The notes: generated by a model not told the origin, from the sequence alone. Positions 54,442 through 63,755 are shown, numbered from the stretch's first letter. The stretch is 64,000 bases of DNA from Trichococcus patagoniensis (GCF_003051085.1 NZ_QAOM01000012.1:1-64000), one strand, 5' to 3'. Numbers and translations are program-made.

Positions 54442-55854
54442 ATGGAAAAACAGGTGGATATGAATTTTGAGGTAACTAGTCAAAAAGTGCAAATTCAAGA
54501 AAAAACAAGTAAAAAGATAGCTGTTTTTTACAGCTTCGGTGAAGTTGGAAGTCAATTGAGTTGGTATATGATCAATACCTATCTGATGATTTTTTACACT
54601 GATATTATTGGGCTTTCTGCTGCTGCGATTTCAATGATCATGCTTGTTGCTCGTATCTGGGATGCTGTGAACGATCCTATGATGGGCATCATAGCTGATA
54701 GAACACAAACTAGATGGGGAAAATTCCGGCCATATCTCATTTTCGCTCCACCATTCCTAGCTATATTTAATATTCTTACGTTTACTGTATTCCCTGTAGA
54801 AGGTGTAACGAAAGTAATTCTTTGCTTAGTTTTATATATTGGCGCAGGAATGTCTTATACTGCACTTTCGGTTGGGTATGCCAGTCTAGTGAACCGAATT
54901 GCAAAAGACTCACAAGTTCGAATGAATTACACGTCAGCAAGAGCAGTTGGTGGCAGTGTCATTCAGATGGTTTTGTCCATGGCAGTAATGCCAGCCATCT
55001 TATTTTTCAGTAACAGTGATGTCGCTAATTCTCGAGGCTTCTTTTGGGTCACTGTTATTTGTTCCCTAATCATGATTCCAGCTTTTTGGCTAACAGCATA
55101 TCATTGTAAGGAAACAGCGAGAACGGATTCAAGGAATAGAGAGAAACAAAAAATTTCTGTTACGACATCTTTGAAAGCGCTATTTAAAAACAAGATGCTG
55201 TTGATCACAGTTTGGAGTGTTTTCTTAGGGGCAATGGCCGTTATTGGAAGAATGACCTTACTTGCATACTATGTAATTTATGTAGTCGGATCTTATACAA
55301 TGATTGCACCAATTTTTACAAGTATGACTGTTTTTCAATTGATAGGTAGTATGTTGTTGCCAGTGGCTACAAAGAAATTTGGTAAGAAAAATTGGTTGCT
55401 GATACTAAGTCTAATCAGTATTATATCTATATTCGTTCTTTATCTTTTCCCGTCCGGTAACACCGCCTTCTTGCTGACGACTGCTGCATTTATTGGACTT
55501 GCGAACTCAGCTGGCAGTGTTTCCACAGGAATGTTATCTGATTGTGTGGAATATGGAGATTGGAAATATAGAGTGCGAGATGAAGGATTGACATTCTCGT
55601 TCTTAGGATTTGGTGTAAAACTTGCATCAGCGATAGCCGGAGCCGGGGGAGTACTGATGCTTTCAGCAACCGGTTATGTACCAGGAGCAGTACAGTCACA
55701 AGCCTCTATCACAGGAATAAATGTGGTAGTAAACTTAGTCCCTGCGATTTTAATGGTACTCAGCATTCTTCCCTTGTATTGGTACAAACTTGATAAAAAA
55801 CAAATGGATCAAATCGCAGTTGAATTGGAAATCCGAGAACTAGAAGAAAATTGA
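54442..55854 (+). CDS. GPH-family sugar:cation symporter (XynP/MelB-like)
   Basis: A 470-residue, 12-helix transporter of the glycoside-pentoside-hexuronide family. The N-terminal block KIAVFYSFGEVGSQLSWYM, the conserved DAVNDPMMGIIADRTQTRWGKFRPY near residues 71-95, and the C-terminal AGSVSTGMLSDCVEYGDWKY near 352-371 are diagnostic. It probably imports xylosides or arabinosides for the GH43 enzyme encoded next. AGGAGG lies before the ATG. Codon use is AT-rich. Confidence 0.92.
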   Translation: MEKQVDMNFEVTSQKVQIQEKTSKKIAVFYSFGEVGSQLSWYMINTYLMIFYTDIIGLSAAAISMIMLVARIWDAVNDPMMGIIADRTQTRWGKFRPYLIFAPPFLAIFNILTFTVFPVEGVTKVILCLVLYIGAGMSYTALSVGYASLVNRIAKDSQVRMNYTSARAVGGSVIQMVLSMAVMPAILFFSNSDVANSRGFFWVTVICSLIMIPAFWLTAYHCKETARTDSRNREKQKISVTTSLKALFKNKMLLITVWSVFLGAMAVIGRMTLLAYYVIYVVGSYTMIAPIFTSMTVFQLIGSMLLPVATKKFGKKNWLLILSLISIISIFVLYLFPSGNTAFLLTTAAFIGLANSAGSVSTGMLSDCVEYGDWKYRVRDEGLTFSFLGFGVKLASAIAGAGGVLMLSATGYVPGAVQSQASITGINVVVNLVPAILMVLSILPLYWYKLDKKQMDQIAVELEIRELEEN

Positions 55855-55938
55855 TTAATTGAAGCAAGGCATTTGGTAAGGAAATCTGCTTCAGAAACAT
55901 GAACCATGAGAACCAATACTAAGAAATGAGTGGGAAAT

Positions 55939-57561
55939 ATGATTGAAAATCCTATACTTCCGGGATGTTATCCGGATCCATCAATAGTGCGTGTGAAAGA
56001 TGATTTTTATTTAATTTCATCCAGCTTCAGTTTTTTTCCAGGTATTCCTATTTTTCACAGTAAAAATCTCGTCAACTGGGAACAAATCGGCAATGTTCTG
56101 GACCGTAAAAGTCAACTTCCTTTGACCTATGAAATGATTTCCGGGGGGATTTTTGCACCCACTATCCGTTACCACGATGGAATCTTCTACGTCATTACCA
56201 CCAACGTAACGATGCAAGGAAATAACTTCATCGTTACGGCTAAGGACCCAAAAGGGCCTTGGTCTGAAATTAATGTGATCCATGGGGCTGACGGAATAGA
56301 CCCCTCATTATTTTTTGATGATGACGGCAAGGCATATTATACGGGTACTACCGGTTTCGGAGAAGAACCCAGAATATGGTGCAGCGAAATTGATTTAGAA
56401 ACCATGAAACTTGTTGGGGAAAGAAAATTGTTGTGGAGCGGTGCTTTGAAGAATGCCGCTTCTCCCGAAGGCCCCCACCTGTATAAAAAAGACGGTTGGT
56501 ATTATCTTATGATCTCTGAAGGAGGAACAGAACACTTTCATGCAATCACAATCAGTAGGAGCAAGGAGGTCATGGGGGAATATGAGGGGTACAAAGGCAA
56601 TCCTATCTTAACCCACAGGCACCTTGGCAAAAATTATCCGATATGCAATGTTGGACACGGTGATCTTGTGGAATTAGCAAATGGATCTTGGTATATGGTC
56701 ATGCTGGGCTCAAGACTGATGGGTGGTTACCATAAAATATTGGGCCGGGAAACGTTTATTACTCCGGTCATATGGGAAGATGGCTGGCCGATTGTGAGCT
56801 ACGGAACCGGTAAGGTCGAATTTACCTATCCGAACCCCACCGATCTCCCTGTCGGACCAAAAAAGACTGAGGAATTCTTTGATGACTTCAATGATGAAAA
56901 AATCGGATTACAATGGAATTATCTGGGAACGCCATACGAAGATTTTGCTGACATCAAAGATGGGCACTTAAGATTGAAACTTTTACAAAAGCAAGTCACG
57001 CCGTGGGAGCTTCAGGGCCTCAGCGCTGATATGATGGAACGATATCAAAAGAGCGGTAAGACAAAGGACTGTGTCAGTTTCATCGGCAAAAGACAACAGC
57101 ATTTGAAGTTTGAAGCAATCACTAAAATGATATTCAAACCCGAGCAGGAAGAAACAGCGGGATTGGTTATGCTACAAAACAATGCCCATCAGCTGCGACT
57201 GGAAGTTTTTCAAAATAATGCCGGGAATACTTGTGTTAGATGCATCACTGCTGATTCCTATGTTGAGAATAAGAAACTCTATTATAGAGAAAGCAGCCAC
57301 AATGCGATCGAAATTAACAATTCCCTGGACAATGTATTGTTCTTGAAAATAGTGTCGGATGAAACAAAATACAGCTTCTATGCGGGAGCTGATGAAAAAA
57401 ACATGGCGACAGTTTCAGAAAATATCGATGGTAGTTTCTTGGGGTCAGAGACGGCCGGTGGATTCGTTGGAGCTTATATTGGCATGTTTGGCAGCGGGGT
57501 GAGCGAGCCGAAGAATAAGCAAGTCTTATTCGATTGGTTTTCCTATAATCCTATCCACTAG
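55939..57561 (+). CDS. GH43 beta-xylosidase/alpha-L-arabinofuranosidase
   Basis: A 540-residue enzyme with a five-bladed beta-propeller and a C-terminal concanavalin-like domain (from about residue 315). The catalytic residues fit GH43: base D13 in CYPDPS, pKa-modulating D121 in GIDPSLFFDDDG, and acid E177 in SPEGPHLYK. It has no signal peptide, so it acts on imported oligosaccharides. ATG 55939 is chosen over the in-frame GTG 55930, but both lack an ideal site. A terminator follows. Confidence 0.92.
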   Translation: MIENPILPGCYPDPSIVRVKDDFYLISSSFSFFPGIPIFHSKNLVNWEQIGNVLDRKSQLPLTYEMISGGIFAPTIRYHDGIFYVITTNVTMQGNNFIVTAKDPKGPWSEINVIHGADGIDPSLFFDDDGKAYYTGTTGFGEEPRIWCSEIDLETMKLVGERKLLWSGALKNAASPEGPHLYKKDGWYYLMISEGGTEHFHAITISRSKEVMGEYEGYKGNPILTHRHLGKNYPICNVGHGDLVELANGSWYMVMLGSRLMGGYHKILGRETFITPVIWEDGWPIVSYGTGKVEFTYPNPTDLPVGPKKTEEFFDDFNDEKIGLQWNYLGTPYEDFADIKDGHLRLKLLQKQVTPWELQGLSADMMERYQKSGKTKDCVSFIGKRQQHLKFEAITKMIFKPEQEETAGLVMLQNNAHQLRLEVFQNNAGNTCVRCITADSYVENKKLYYRESSHNAIEINNSLDNVLFLKIVSDETKYSFYAGADEKNMATVSENIDGSFLGSETAGGFVGAYIGMFGSGVSEPKNKQVLFDWFSYNPIH

Positions 57562-57603
57562 TAATTAGTCAAAGAAAAGAAGGCAAGGGGATGTTTACCT
57601 GTA

Positions 57604-57639
57604 AGATTTCATTGCAACTGCAGTGGGATCTTTTTTTTT
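57604..57639 (+). terminator. Terminator after GH43
   Basis: AGATTTCATTGC (57604-57615) pairs with GCAGTGGGATCT (57620-57631) using three wobble pairs, followed by nine T. Confidence 0.75.
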
Positions 57640-57770
57640 GCACCTTGGATTAAATTTGTGTGATTCATATTTAATCAGATGCCAACTTAATCCTTTTTGT
57701 GATAAAATTGTGTGTTTTAGTTTTATTCATAAAGTTGAGAGCAAAAGCGCAATTCATAATAGAATAATCT

Positions 57771-57784
57771 TGTAAGCGATAACC
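57771..57784 (+). promoter_or_regulatory. cre-like site before the C-glycoside-type cluster
   Basis: TGTAAGCGATAACC differs from the CcpA consensus only at the last base and lies 17 bp before the start of the first dehydrogenase gene, where binding would block transcription. The rest of the 240-bp gap is AT-rich, with no firm promoter call. Confidence 0.5.
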
Positions 57785-57800
57785 AAAAGGAGGAAATAAC

Positions 57801-58898
57801 ATGAATAAATTAAAATTCGGCATCATCGGCTGCGGAGGAATCGCCAACGGGAAGCATTTCCCGGCATTGGCTAAATTATCAGATAAAGTGGAAATCGTGG
57901 CTTTCTGTGACACGGTCATTGAACGGGCTGAAAAAGCGGCCAAGGAATATGGTACAGCGGATGCTTTAGTGACGGAAGATTACAAAGCACTACTGGCTAG
58001 GGAAGACATTGATGTCATCCATGTATTGACGCCAAATGTTTCCCATTCATACATCACGGTTGATGCCTTGGAGTCGGGAAAACACGTCATGTGCGAAAAA
58101 CCGATGGCAATCAACTATGCAGAGGCAAAAGAAATGCTGGATGCTGCTAAACGCACCGGTAAAAAATTGACGATCGGCTACCAGAACCGCTTCCGTGCCG
58201 ATTCCTTAGCTACTTACGATGCCTGCAGCAAAGGCGAATTGGGCGATATTTATTTCGCAAAAGCGCATGCCATCCGCCGCAAAGGTGTTCCTACCTGGGG
58301 AGTCTTCCCGGACAAATCAAAACAAGGCGGTGGCCCGTTGATCGATATCGGCACGCATGCCTTGGACTTGACGCTTTGGTACATGAACAACTATAAACCA
58401 AAAACAGTACTAGGATCAACTTATCAAAAACTGAAGGACAATCCGATGGCGAACATGTTCGGCCCTTGGAATCCGGATACTTTCGAAACGGAAGACTCCG
58501 CATTCGGACTGATCAAAATGGAAAACGGCGCGACCATCTTCCTGGAGGCTGCTTGGGCGCTCAACATGATCAACCCGAAAGAAGCCCAGGTTACGCTTTG
58601 CGGAACCGAAGGCGGAGCAGAGATGTTCGGAAAAGCTTTCATTGATCAGGGCTATGTCGTTTTCAATAAAGCAGCCCATAACCAATTGGAGCAGACGCAA
58701 CCATCCGATGCCGGCGGTGTGTTCGGATTCGAAGGTGCTACCTTGGAACAGCGCGACGCTGAAGCGAAACAGTGGGTGGACGCAATCCTGAATGACACGG
58801 ACCCAATGGTGATGCCTGAACAGGCAATCGTCGTGACCCAAATCCTGGAAGCCATCTACAAATCAGCTGAGACAGGACAAGTCGTTGAATTTGATTAA
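57801..58898 (+). CDS. Gfo/Idh/MocA family oxidoreductase
   Basis: A 365-residue NAD(P)-dependent sugar dehydrogenase. The nucleotide motif GIIGCGGIANGKHF starts at residue 8, the catalytic-lysine block is CEKPMA near 100, and the substrate-side histidine lies in DIGTHALDLTLWYM near 180. Members oxidise or reduce a ring hydroxyl of sugars or inositols. DgpA, a family member in the puerarin-degrading bacterium PUE, oxidises C3 of C-glucosides before C-C cleavage. The TIM-barrel and small DUF6379-like genes that follow suggest the same role here. AAAGGAGG lies before the ATG. Confidence 0.9.
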   Translation: MNKLKFGIIGCGGIANGKHFPALAKLSDKVEIVAFCDTVIERAEKAAKEYGTADALVTEDYKALLAREDIDVIHVLTPNVSHSYITVDALESGKHVMCEKPMAINYAEAKEMLDAAKRTGKKLTIGYQNRFRADSLATYDACSKGELGDIYFAKAHAIRRKGVPTWGVFPDKSKQGGGPLIDIGTHALDLTLWYMNNYKPKTVLGSTYQKLKDNPMANMFGPWNPDTFETEDSAFGLIKMENGATIFLEAAWALNMINPKEAQVTLCGTEGGAEMFGKAFIDQGYVVFNKAAHNQLEQTQPSDAGGVFGFEGATLEQRDAEAKQWVDAILNDTDPMVMPEQAIVVTQILEAIYKSAETGQVVEFD

Positions 58899-58915
58899 GC
58901 TTGGGAGGAACAGTA

Positions 58916-59791
58916 ATGGAGCATAACATTAAGCGTGGCGTTTCTGCATATAGCTATAACAAAGTGTTCGGAGTCTCAATGGATCTTGACGACATTATGC
59001 AAGACATCTGCGACACGGGAGCTACTGGAATTGAGATCTTGGCAAATTCTCATATCGTCAAATATCCTGATGTTACTGATGCTTGGATTGATGACTGGCA
59101 CCAAAAATTGAATCACTTTAAATTGGAACCAGCGGAATATGGTCACTGGGTTGAATCCAGGTTATATAAAGGCAGGGAACTCACTACTAAAGAAAGCATC
59201 GCTATGCTTGAGCGAGATTTCAAAATTGCAAACAAGCTAGGATTTAAGGTTTTAAGAACAAAATTAGGCGTTATTGATGATACCCTTACCCCTGTATCCA
59301 ACTGGCGTGAATTCATCAAAGGTGCACTGGGATTGGCAGAAAAATATGATGTCCGCATGTGTCCTGAAATCCATAGTCCAACTATTTTAGATTCGAGAAT
59401 GATTCACGATTATGTGGAATTCATCGAAAAAGAGAATACTGAATTTTTTGGATTGAATATTGACTTCGGTATTTTTCAGACAGGAGATAATGCTTTAGTA
59501 GGATTCGGTGAAAATGATTTTGTGGGCCCTCCATGCGAACACAGCAAAGTTGAAGAGCTGGTACCGCTTTTGAAGTATGTGTATTGCTGTCATGCAAAAT
59601 TTCTAAGGATGGATGAGAATTTTCGTGAGGTTGTTATTCCATATGAAGAGATCATACAAACACTCATTAAGCATAACTGGGAAGGCTACTTGATCAGTGA
59701 GTATGAAGGTGCAAAAGCAGAAGTGACAGGGCATGCGTCTGATCAGGTTAAACGGCATCAAATCATGTTGAAAAACTTATTAGGGAAGTGA
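58916..59791 (+). CDS. TIM-barrel epimerase/lyase, possible C-glycoside deglycosidase alpha subunit (copy 1)
   Basis: A 291-residue xylose-isomerase-like TIM barrel. Likely metal ligands are E151 (CPEIHS), D183 (NIDFG), H226 (CCHAK) and E262 (ISEYEG), the usual set of the superfamily. The start ATG 58916 follows GGGAGG. The next gene, 10 bp downstream, encodes a small DUF6379-like beta protein. In known C-glycoside deglycosidases a TIM-barrel alpha subunit pairs with such a beta subunit to split the 3-keto-glycoside. Codon use is more AT-rich than in the second copy at 60293, so the two have separate histories. Confidence 0.75.
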   Translation: MEHNIKRGVSAYSYNKVFGVSMDLDDIMQDICDTGATGIEILANSHIVKYPDVTDAWIDDWHQKLNHFKLEPAEYGHWVESRLYKGRELTTKESIAMLERDFKIANKLGFKVLRTKLGVIDDTLTPVSNWREFIKGALGLAEKYDVRMCPEIHSPTILDSRMIHDYVEFIEKENTEFFGLNIDFGIFQTGDNALVGFGENDFVGPPCEHSKVEELVPLLKYVYCCHAKFLRMDENFREVVIPYEEIIQTLIKHNWEGYLISEYEGAKAEVTGHASDQVKRHQIMLKNLLGK

Positions 59792-59801
59792 GGGATAGCA
59801 T

Positions 59802-60209
59802 ATGCTGGAAAAAGAATGCATTCAATCCAGAGGGTTTAAAAATACGGTAGTGGATCAGGAAGTGATTGGTTTTCATTTTGATATTCGCCTGATGTATTAT
59901 AGAGGATTATGGCTATCCCAGCTTAGACCCATCCATATAAAGGTTGACGGAGAAGCAGTCCGATTAGAGGACATTTCCTGGGAAATAAACGGAAAGCTAT
60001 ACAAACAAGATGAATTGAAGGAAATTGGGGATATCCAATGGAATGTTTTGGAGCCAGCTTCCATCCATGTAAATGTCTTAGGCGGCTTAACAACAGGATA
60101 TCACGATATTGAAATCGATCACAGATTCAGTTCGTCATATATGCCCCCTAATATGGACGAAGTACTGAGTTATGGGAATCATAAAAGGAAATTGCTGTTA
60201 GTTTCGTAA
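59802..60209 (+). CDS. Small DUF6379-like protein, possible C-glycoside deglycosidase beta subunit (copy 1)
   Basis: A 135-residue protein predicted to be all beta. It shares with the protein at 61316 an N-terminal FD.R..YYRG pattern (DIRLMYYRGLWLSQLRPIHIKVDG), a middle segment with EP.SIHV, and a G.H...I..R motif near the end (TGYHDIEIDHRF). This resembles the beta-subunit family (DUF6379) of C-glycoside deglycosidases as I recall it; no catalytic residue is expected. It follows the alpha-like gene by 10 bp. Confidence 0.65.
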   Translation: MLEKECIQSRGFKNTVVDQEVIGFHFDIRLMYYRGLWLSQLRPIHIKVDGEAVRLEDISWEINGKLYKQDELKEIGDIQWNVLEPASIHVNVLGGLTTGYHDIEIDHRFSSSYMPPNMDEVLSYGNHKRKLLLVS

Positions 60210-60292
60210 TGATCCGTTTGATTTTAGCTTGCCGCAAACAGCAAGCCTGTAACCATTAACCACTAACCACTAACATCTAGGAGGAAACAACA

Positions 60293-61303
60293 ATGGCAAG
60301 AATCAAAACTGCTGTCAGTCTGTACAGCCTGCAGGACGAATATCTGAACAAAAGAATGAACTTGGAAGACCTGATGACCTTACTGAAAGATCATGGCGTC
60401 GAAGGCGTGGAAATGTTGCCGGATCAGATGATCAAAAATGCGCCTCATCCATCCCAGGAGGAAGTTGATCACTGGCACGCGCTGCTAGACCAAACCGGTG
60501 TGAAACCGGTCATAGCCGATGTCTTCTTGAACTCCAACCTCTACAACAACCGCATGCTGACGAAAAAAGAATGCATCGATTTGCTGATTCAAGAAATCAA
60601 GCAGGCAAACCGCTTGGGCATGAAAATGATCCGCTTGGTTTCGATGGTCCCTTACTGGGTCTGCGAACCATTGCTGCCTTACTGCAAAGAGTACGACGTT
60701 GCCATTGCCCTGGAAATCCATGCAGGGATGGCTTTCGATGGCCCAGAAACGCTTGCGTTCATCGAGGAAATGAAACGTTTGGACTCTCCTTACATCGGAC
60801 TGGTCATCGATACCGGTATCTTCTGCAACAAATTCCCACGCGTTGTCCGAGCCTACGAGGTCAACAATGGTGCCAGCCCGGAAATGTTCGATTACCTTGA
60901 TAGCTTGTTCGAAAAGGGTACGGATCTGCACCGCGTTGTCAAAGAGAATGGCGGCACTCGTCCGGATGAATTCAAACAAGTCATCAAAACGAAAGAGGAC
61001 CACATGTTTGCGCCGCTGTGCGATGGTTATGAAAACTATCCATTCTCAGTGATGGATGAATACATGCCGTACATCAAGCATTTCCATATCAAAATGTTTG
61101 AAATGACTCCTGAGGGACCTGAATACTCGATGGATTACAAAGGCTTATTGGAGTATCTCCATGAGCACCAGTACGATGGCTATGTAGCGACTGAATACGA
61201 AGGCAACCGTTTCATCTTGCCGGGTGAGCCGATGCAGGAAATCCAGCAAGTCATCGCCAATCAGCAATATCTGCAAGCTTGCTTGAAAGAAATCCAAGAG
61301 TAG
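60293..61303 (+). CDS. TIM-barrel epimerase/lyase, possible C-glycoside deglycosidase alpha subunit (copy 2)
   Basis: A 336-residue xylose-isomerase-like TIM barrel. The predicted metal ligands are E141 (ALEIHAG), D173 (VIDTGIF), H265 (KHFHIKMF) and E301 (ATEYEGN). It is 45 residues longer than copy 1, mainly through an insertion between the second and third ligands. TAGGAGG precedes the ATG. The 83-bp gap before it contains the triple direct repeat ACCATTAACC-ACTAACC-ACTAAC. It pairs with the small beta-like gene 12 bp downstream. Confidence 0.77.
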   Translation: MARIKTAVSLYSLQDEYLNKRMNLEDLMTLLKDHGVEGVEMLPDQMIKNAPHPSQEEVDHWHALLDQTGVKPVIADVFLNSNLYNNRMLTKKECIDLLIQEIKQANRLGMKMIRLVSMVPYWVCEPLLPYCKEYDVAIALEIHAGMAFDGPETLAFIEEMKRLDSPYIGLVIDTGIFCNKFPRVVRAYEVNNGASPEMFDYLDSLFEKGTDLHRVVKENGGTRPDEFKQVIKTKEDHMFAPLCDGYENYPFSVMDEYMPYIKHFHIKMFEMTPEGPEYSMDYKGLLEYLHEHQYDGYVATEYEGNRFILPGEPMQEIQQVIANQQYLQACLKEIQE

Positions 61304-61315
61304 GGGGAAGAAGAG

Positions 61316-61705
61316 ATGTTTGATAATAATGTATTCAAAAAAGATACCTGCAAAAATATCGAAGAAAACGGGACAGTTATAGGGTACGAACTGCAGACGC
61401 TGATCACTTACTACCGTGGAATTCCTTTGTCGATGGTGGAATTCGTGAAAGTCGCTGTCGATGGCGTAGAGGAAGAACCAACTGCAATCCAGATTTCGAT
61501 CGATGAGGAAGATTGGTTCACTCTGAAGGAAGCTGCGACAGTCTCTTCCTATAAATGGGAATACGGCGAACCCTTGTATATCCGCGTGATGAAAGAGGGC
61601 GGATTGGCGAAAGGCAACCATGATGTGGCTCTGACGATCGCCACAAGAACGGCCTATATCCCGGTGCCGTTGGTCGGAATGAAAGAGCGCACAGTCACGA
61701 TATAA
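61316..61705 (+). CDS. Small DUF6379-like protein, possible C-glycoside deglycosidase beta subunit (copy 2)
   Basis: A 129-residue, mostly beta protein related to the one at 59802. It has LQTLITYYRGIPLSMVEFVKVAVDGVEEE in the same position, EPLYIRVM, and KGNHDVALTIATR near the end. Identity with copy 1 is modest, so this is an old duplication or a second acquired pair. AGGGGGAAG lies before the ATG. Confidence 0.65.
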   Translation: MFDNNVFKKDTCKNIEENGTVIGYELQTLITYYRGIPLSMVEFVKVAVDGVEEEPTAIQISIDEEDWFTLKEAATVSSYKWEYGEPLYIRVMKEGGLAKGNHDVALTIATRTAYIPVPLVGMKERTVTI

Positions 61706-61752
61706 GCAAAATACAGGATCGATGACGATCATGAAAGATAGGGGAAATAGAT

Positions 61753-62808
61753 ATGTTGAAATTTGGCATCATCGGTTTCGGGTTCATGGGTCAAACCCAT
61801 GCCGAAACCATCAATAAATTTGATTTCGCGGAATTGATCGCAGTCTGCGACATCAACAAGGATCAACTCGGACATGCAGCGGAAGGTGTGGAAACGCACC
61901 TGATGGCGGATGAGCTGTTGGCGAATGACGAAATCAACACAGTCATCATCGCGGTCCCGAACCATCTGCACCTGGAAATGGTCAAAAAAGCTGCGCAAGC
62001 AGGAAAAGACATCATCGTGGAGAAACCGGCCGCGATGAATGCGGAAGAATTCAAGGAAATGATTGCCGTAACGGAAGCCGCCAAAGTGCGTTTCACGGTC
62101 CATCATCAGCGCCGCTGGGACAAAGACTATCGCCTGATCAAGGAAGTGGTCGACAGCGGTACGCTCGGAGATGTCTACACGATCAAGAATGCTTTGTACG
62201 GCTTCAACGGCAATATGCACGATTGGCATATTTATCCGGAGTTCGGTGGCGGCATGCTCTATGATTGGGGCGTACATCTGCTGGATCAGATGCTCTGGAT
62301 GATTCCCGGCAAGTTGACGACTGTATATGCGGATGTCCGCAATGTGATCAACAAAGAAGTCGATGATTACTTCAATATCCAGCTGCATTTTGACAGCGGC
62401 ATCAGCGGACAAGTCGAGCTGGGAACTTATTACCTGACCGATAAGGAAACTTGGTTCGAACGCCACTGGTTTGTCGGAGGCAACAAAGGCAGCGCTTATG
62501 TCGATGGATTCCATCCGGAAGGCAAAATCGTCCGGACATCAGAGTTGCTGAAGAACGTTCCCGGAAAAATCACGATGACCGCTGCCGGCCCGACACGTTC
62601 GTTCGGTCCCGCACCGGAAGGCAGATTGGTTTCGGAGCCGCTTCCGGAAGTCACTGTCAATCATGACATGTTTTTCGAGCACTACAACAAATATGTGAAC
62701 GGTGAAGAAGCATTGGTTGTGCAACCGGCGCAGATTCTGCGCTTGATGAGCCTGCTTGATGCCATCCGCGTATCCGCGAAAGAGCACAGATCCGTATCAT
62801 TCGAATAA
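61753..62808 (+). CDS. Second Gfo/Idh/MocA family oxidoreductase
   Basis: A 351-residue sugar dehydrogenase with nucleotide motif GIIGFGFMGQTHAET at the N terminus, lysine motif VEKPAAMN near residue 94, and the substrate block YDWGVHLLDQML near 175. It is only distantly similar to the protein at 57801. A C-glycoside pathway needs 3-oxidation of the sugar and later reduction of the released 3-keto sugar, so two such enzymes may catalyse opposite steps. AGGGGAAATAG stands before the ATG. Confidence 0.88.
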   Translation: MLKFGIIGFGFMGQTHAETINKFDFAELIAVCDINKDQLGHAAEGVETHLMADELLANDEINTVIIAVPNHLHLEMVKKAAQAGKDIIVEKPAAMNAEEFKEMIAVTEAAKVRFTVHHQRRWDKDYRLIKEVVDSGTLGDVYTIKNALYGFNGNMHDWHIYPEFGGGMLYDWGVHLLDQMLWMIPGKLTTVYADVRNVINKEVDDYFNIQLHFDSGISGQVELGTYYLTDKETWFERHWFVGGNKGSAYVDGFHPEGKIVRTSELLKNVPGKITMTAAGPTRSFGPAPEGRLVSEPLPEVTVNHDMFFEHYNKYVNGEEALVVQPAQILRLMSLLDAIRVSAKEHRSVSFE

Positions 62809-62840
62809 ACATTGATAAATCGTCGAAAGAAGGAAAAAGT

Positions 62841-63755
62841 ATGAAACTAGGACTGGTTACCTCGATCCTTGATCAAAGTGATTTCAAGGAAATGATCGAT
62901 ATTGTTGCTGAAAACGGGCTGGATTGCGTAGAAGTCGCTTGCTGGCCCGCAGGCAAAGCGGAGCGCCGCTATGCCGGGGTATCCCATATCGATACCGAAA
63001 GCCTCACCCAAGAAAAGGCCGATGAATTGAACGCTTATGCTTCCAGCAAAGGTGTGGAAATTTCTGCTTTGGCCTACTATCCGAACCCATTGGACGAAAA
63101 TCCCGAAAAAAGGCAACAGACCATCGATCATCTCTATTCGGTCATCGATGCGGCTGCGTTGCTGGAAGTCAACATGGTCACGACCTTCATCGGGCGCATG
63201 CCTTCAAAGACCGTCAGCGAAAACTTGGCGGAAGTCGCAAAAGTCTGGACACCGATCGTGAAGTATGCGGAGCAAAAGAACGTCAAAATTGCGATCGAGA
63301 ATTGCCCGATGCTGTTCACGGAAGACGAGTGGCCGGGCGGACAGAATCTCATGACGACTCCAGCATTGTTCCGGAAAGTATTCGAGCTGCTTGAAAGCGA
63401 TCATATCGGCTTGAACTTCGATCCTTCCCACTTTGTATGGCAGCAGATGGATTACATCAAACCGCTCTACGAATTCAAGGACAAATTATTCCATGTCCAC
63501 TACAAGGACATCAAGGTTTATCCGGAAAAATTGGCGGATGTCGGCATCATGGCGACCCCTTTGCAGTACATGAGCCCGAAATTGCCTGGCTTGGGTGACG
63601 TCGATTGGGGCAAGTATGTCTCTGCTCTGACGGACATCGGCTATGCCGGCTACACCTGCATCGAAGTCGAGGATAAGGCATTCGAGAAGGATTATGCCGC
63701 AGTGAAGACATCCGTCCGACAAAGCGCGCACTATTTGAGGAATTTTGTCCAGTAA
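62841..63755 (+). CDS. Sugar phosphate isomerase/epimerase-like TIM-barrel protein (third)
   Basis: A 304-residue xylose-isomerase-like barrel. Likely metal ligands are in AIENCPM, NFDPSHF, HVHYKDIK and CIEVED. It is not followed by a DUF6379-like gene, so it is probably a true keto-sugar epimerase or isomerase rather than a deglycosidase subunit. GAAGGAAAAAG lies before the ATG. It closes the dehydrogenase/TIM-barrel run and is followed by a terminator-like hairpin. Confidence 0.85.
   Translation: MKLGLVTSILDQSDFKEMIDIVAENGLDCVEVACWPAGKAERRYAGVSHIDTESLTQEKADELNAYASSKGVEISALAYYPNPLDENPEKRQQTIDHLYSVIDAAALLEVNMVTTFIGRMPSKTVSENLAEVAKVWTPIVKYAEQKNVKIAIENCPMLFTEDEWPGGQNLMTTPALFRKVFELLESDHIGLNFDPSHFVWQQMDYIKPLYEFKDKLFHVHYKDIKVYPEKLADVGIMATPLQYMSPKLPGLGDVDWGKYVSALTDIGYAGYTCIEVEDKAFEKDYAAVKTSVRQSAHYLRNFVQ

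Larger units (their letters stand above)
54203..54490 (+). repeat. Intact copy of the 45382-45708 junction
   Basis: It covers the last codons of the AraC-GH39 gene, the gap with hairpin, cre and -10 box, and the first codons of the symporter gene. The shared order with 45382-45708 shows that a segment of this locus was duplicated about 9 kb upstream. Confidence 0.85.
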
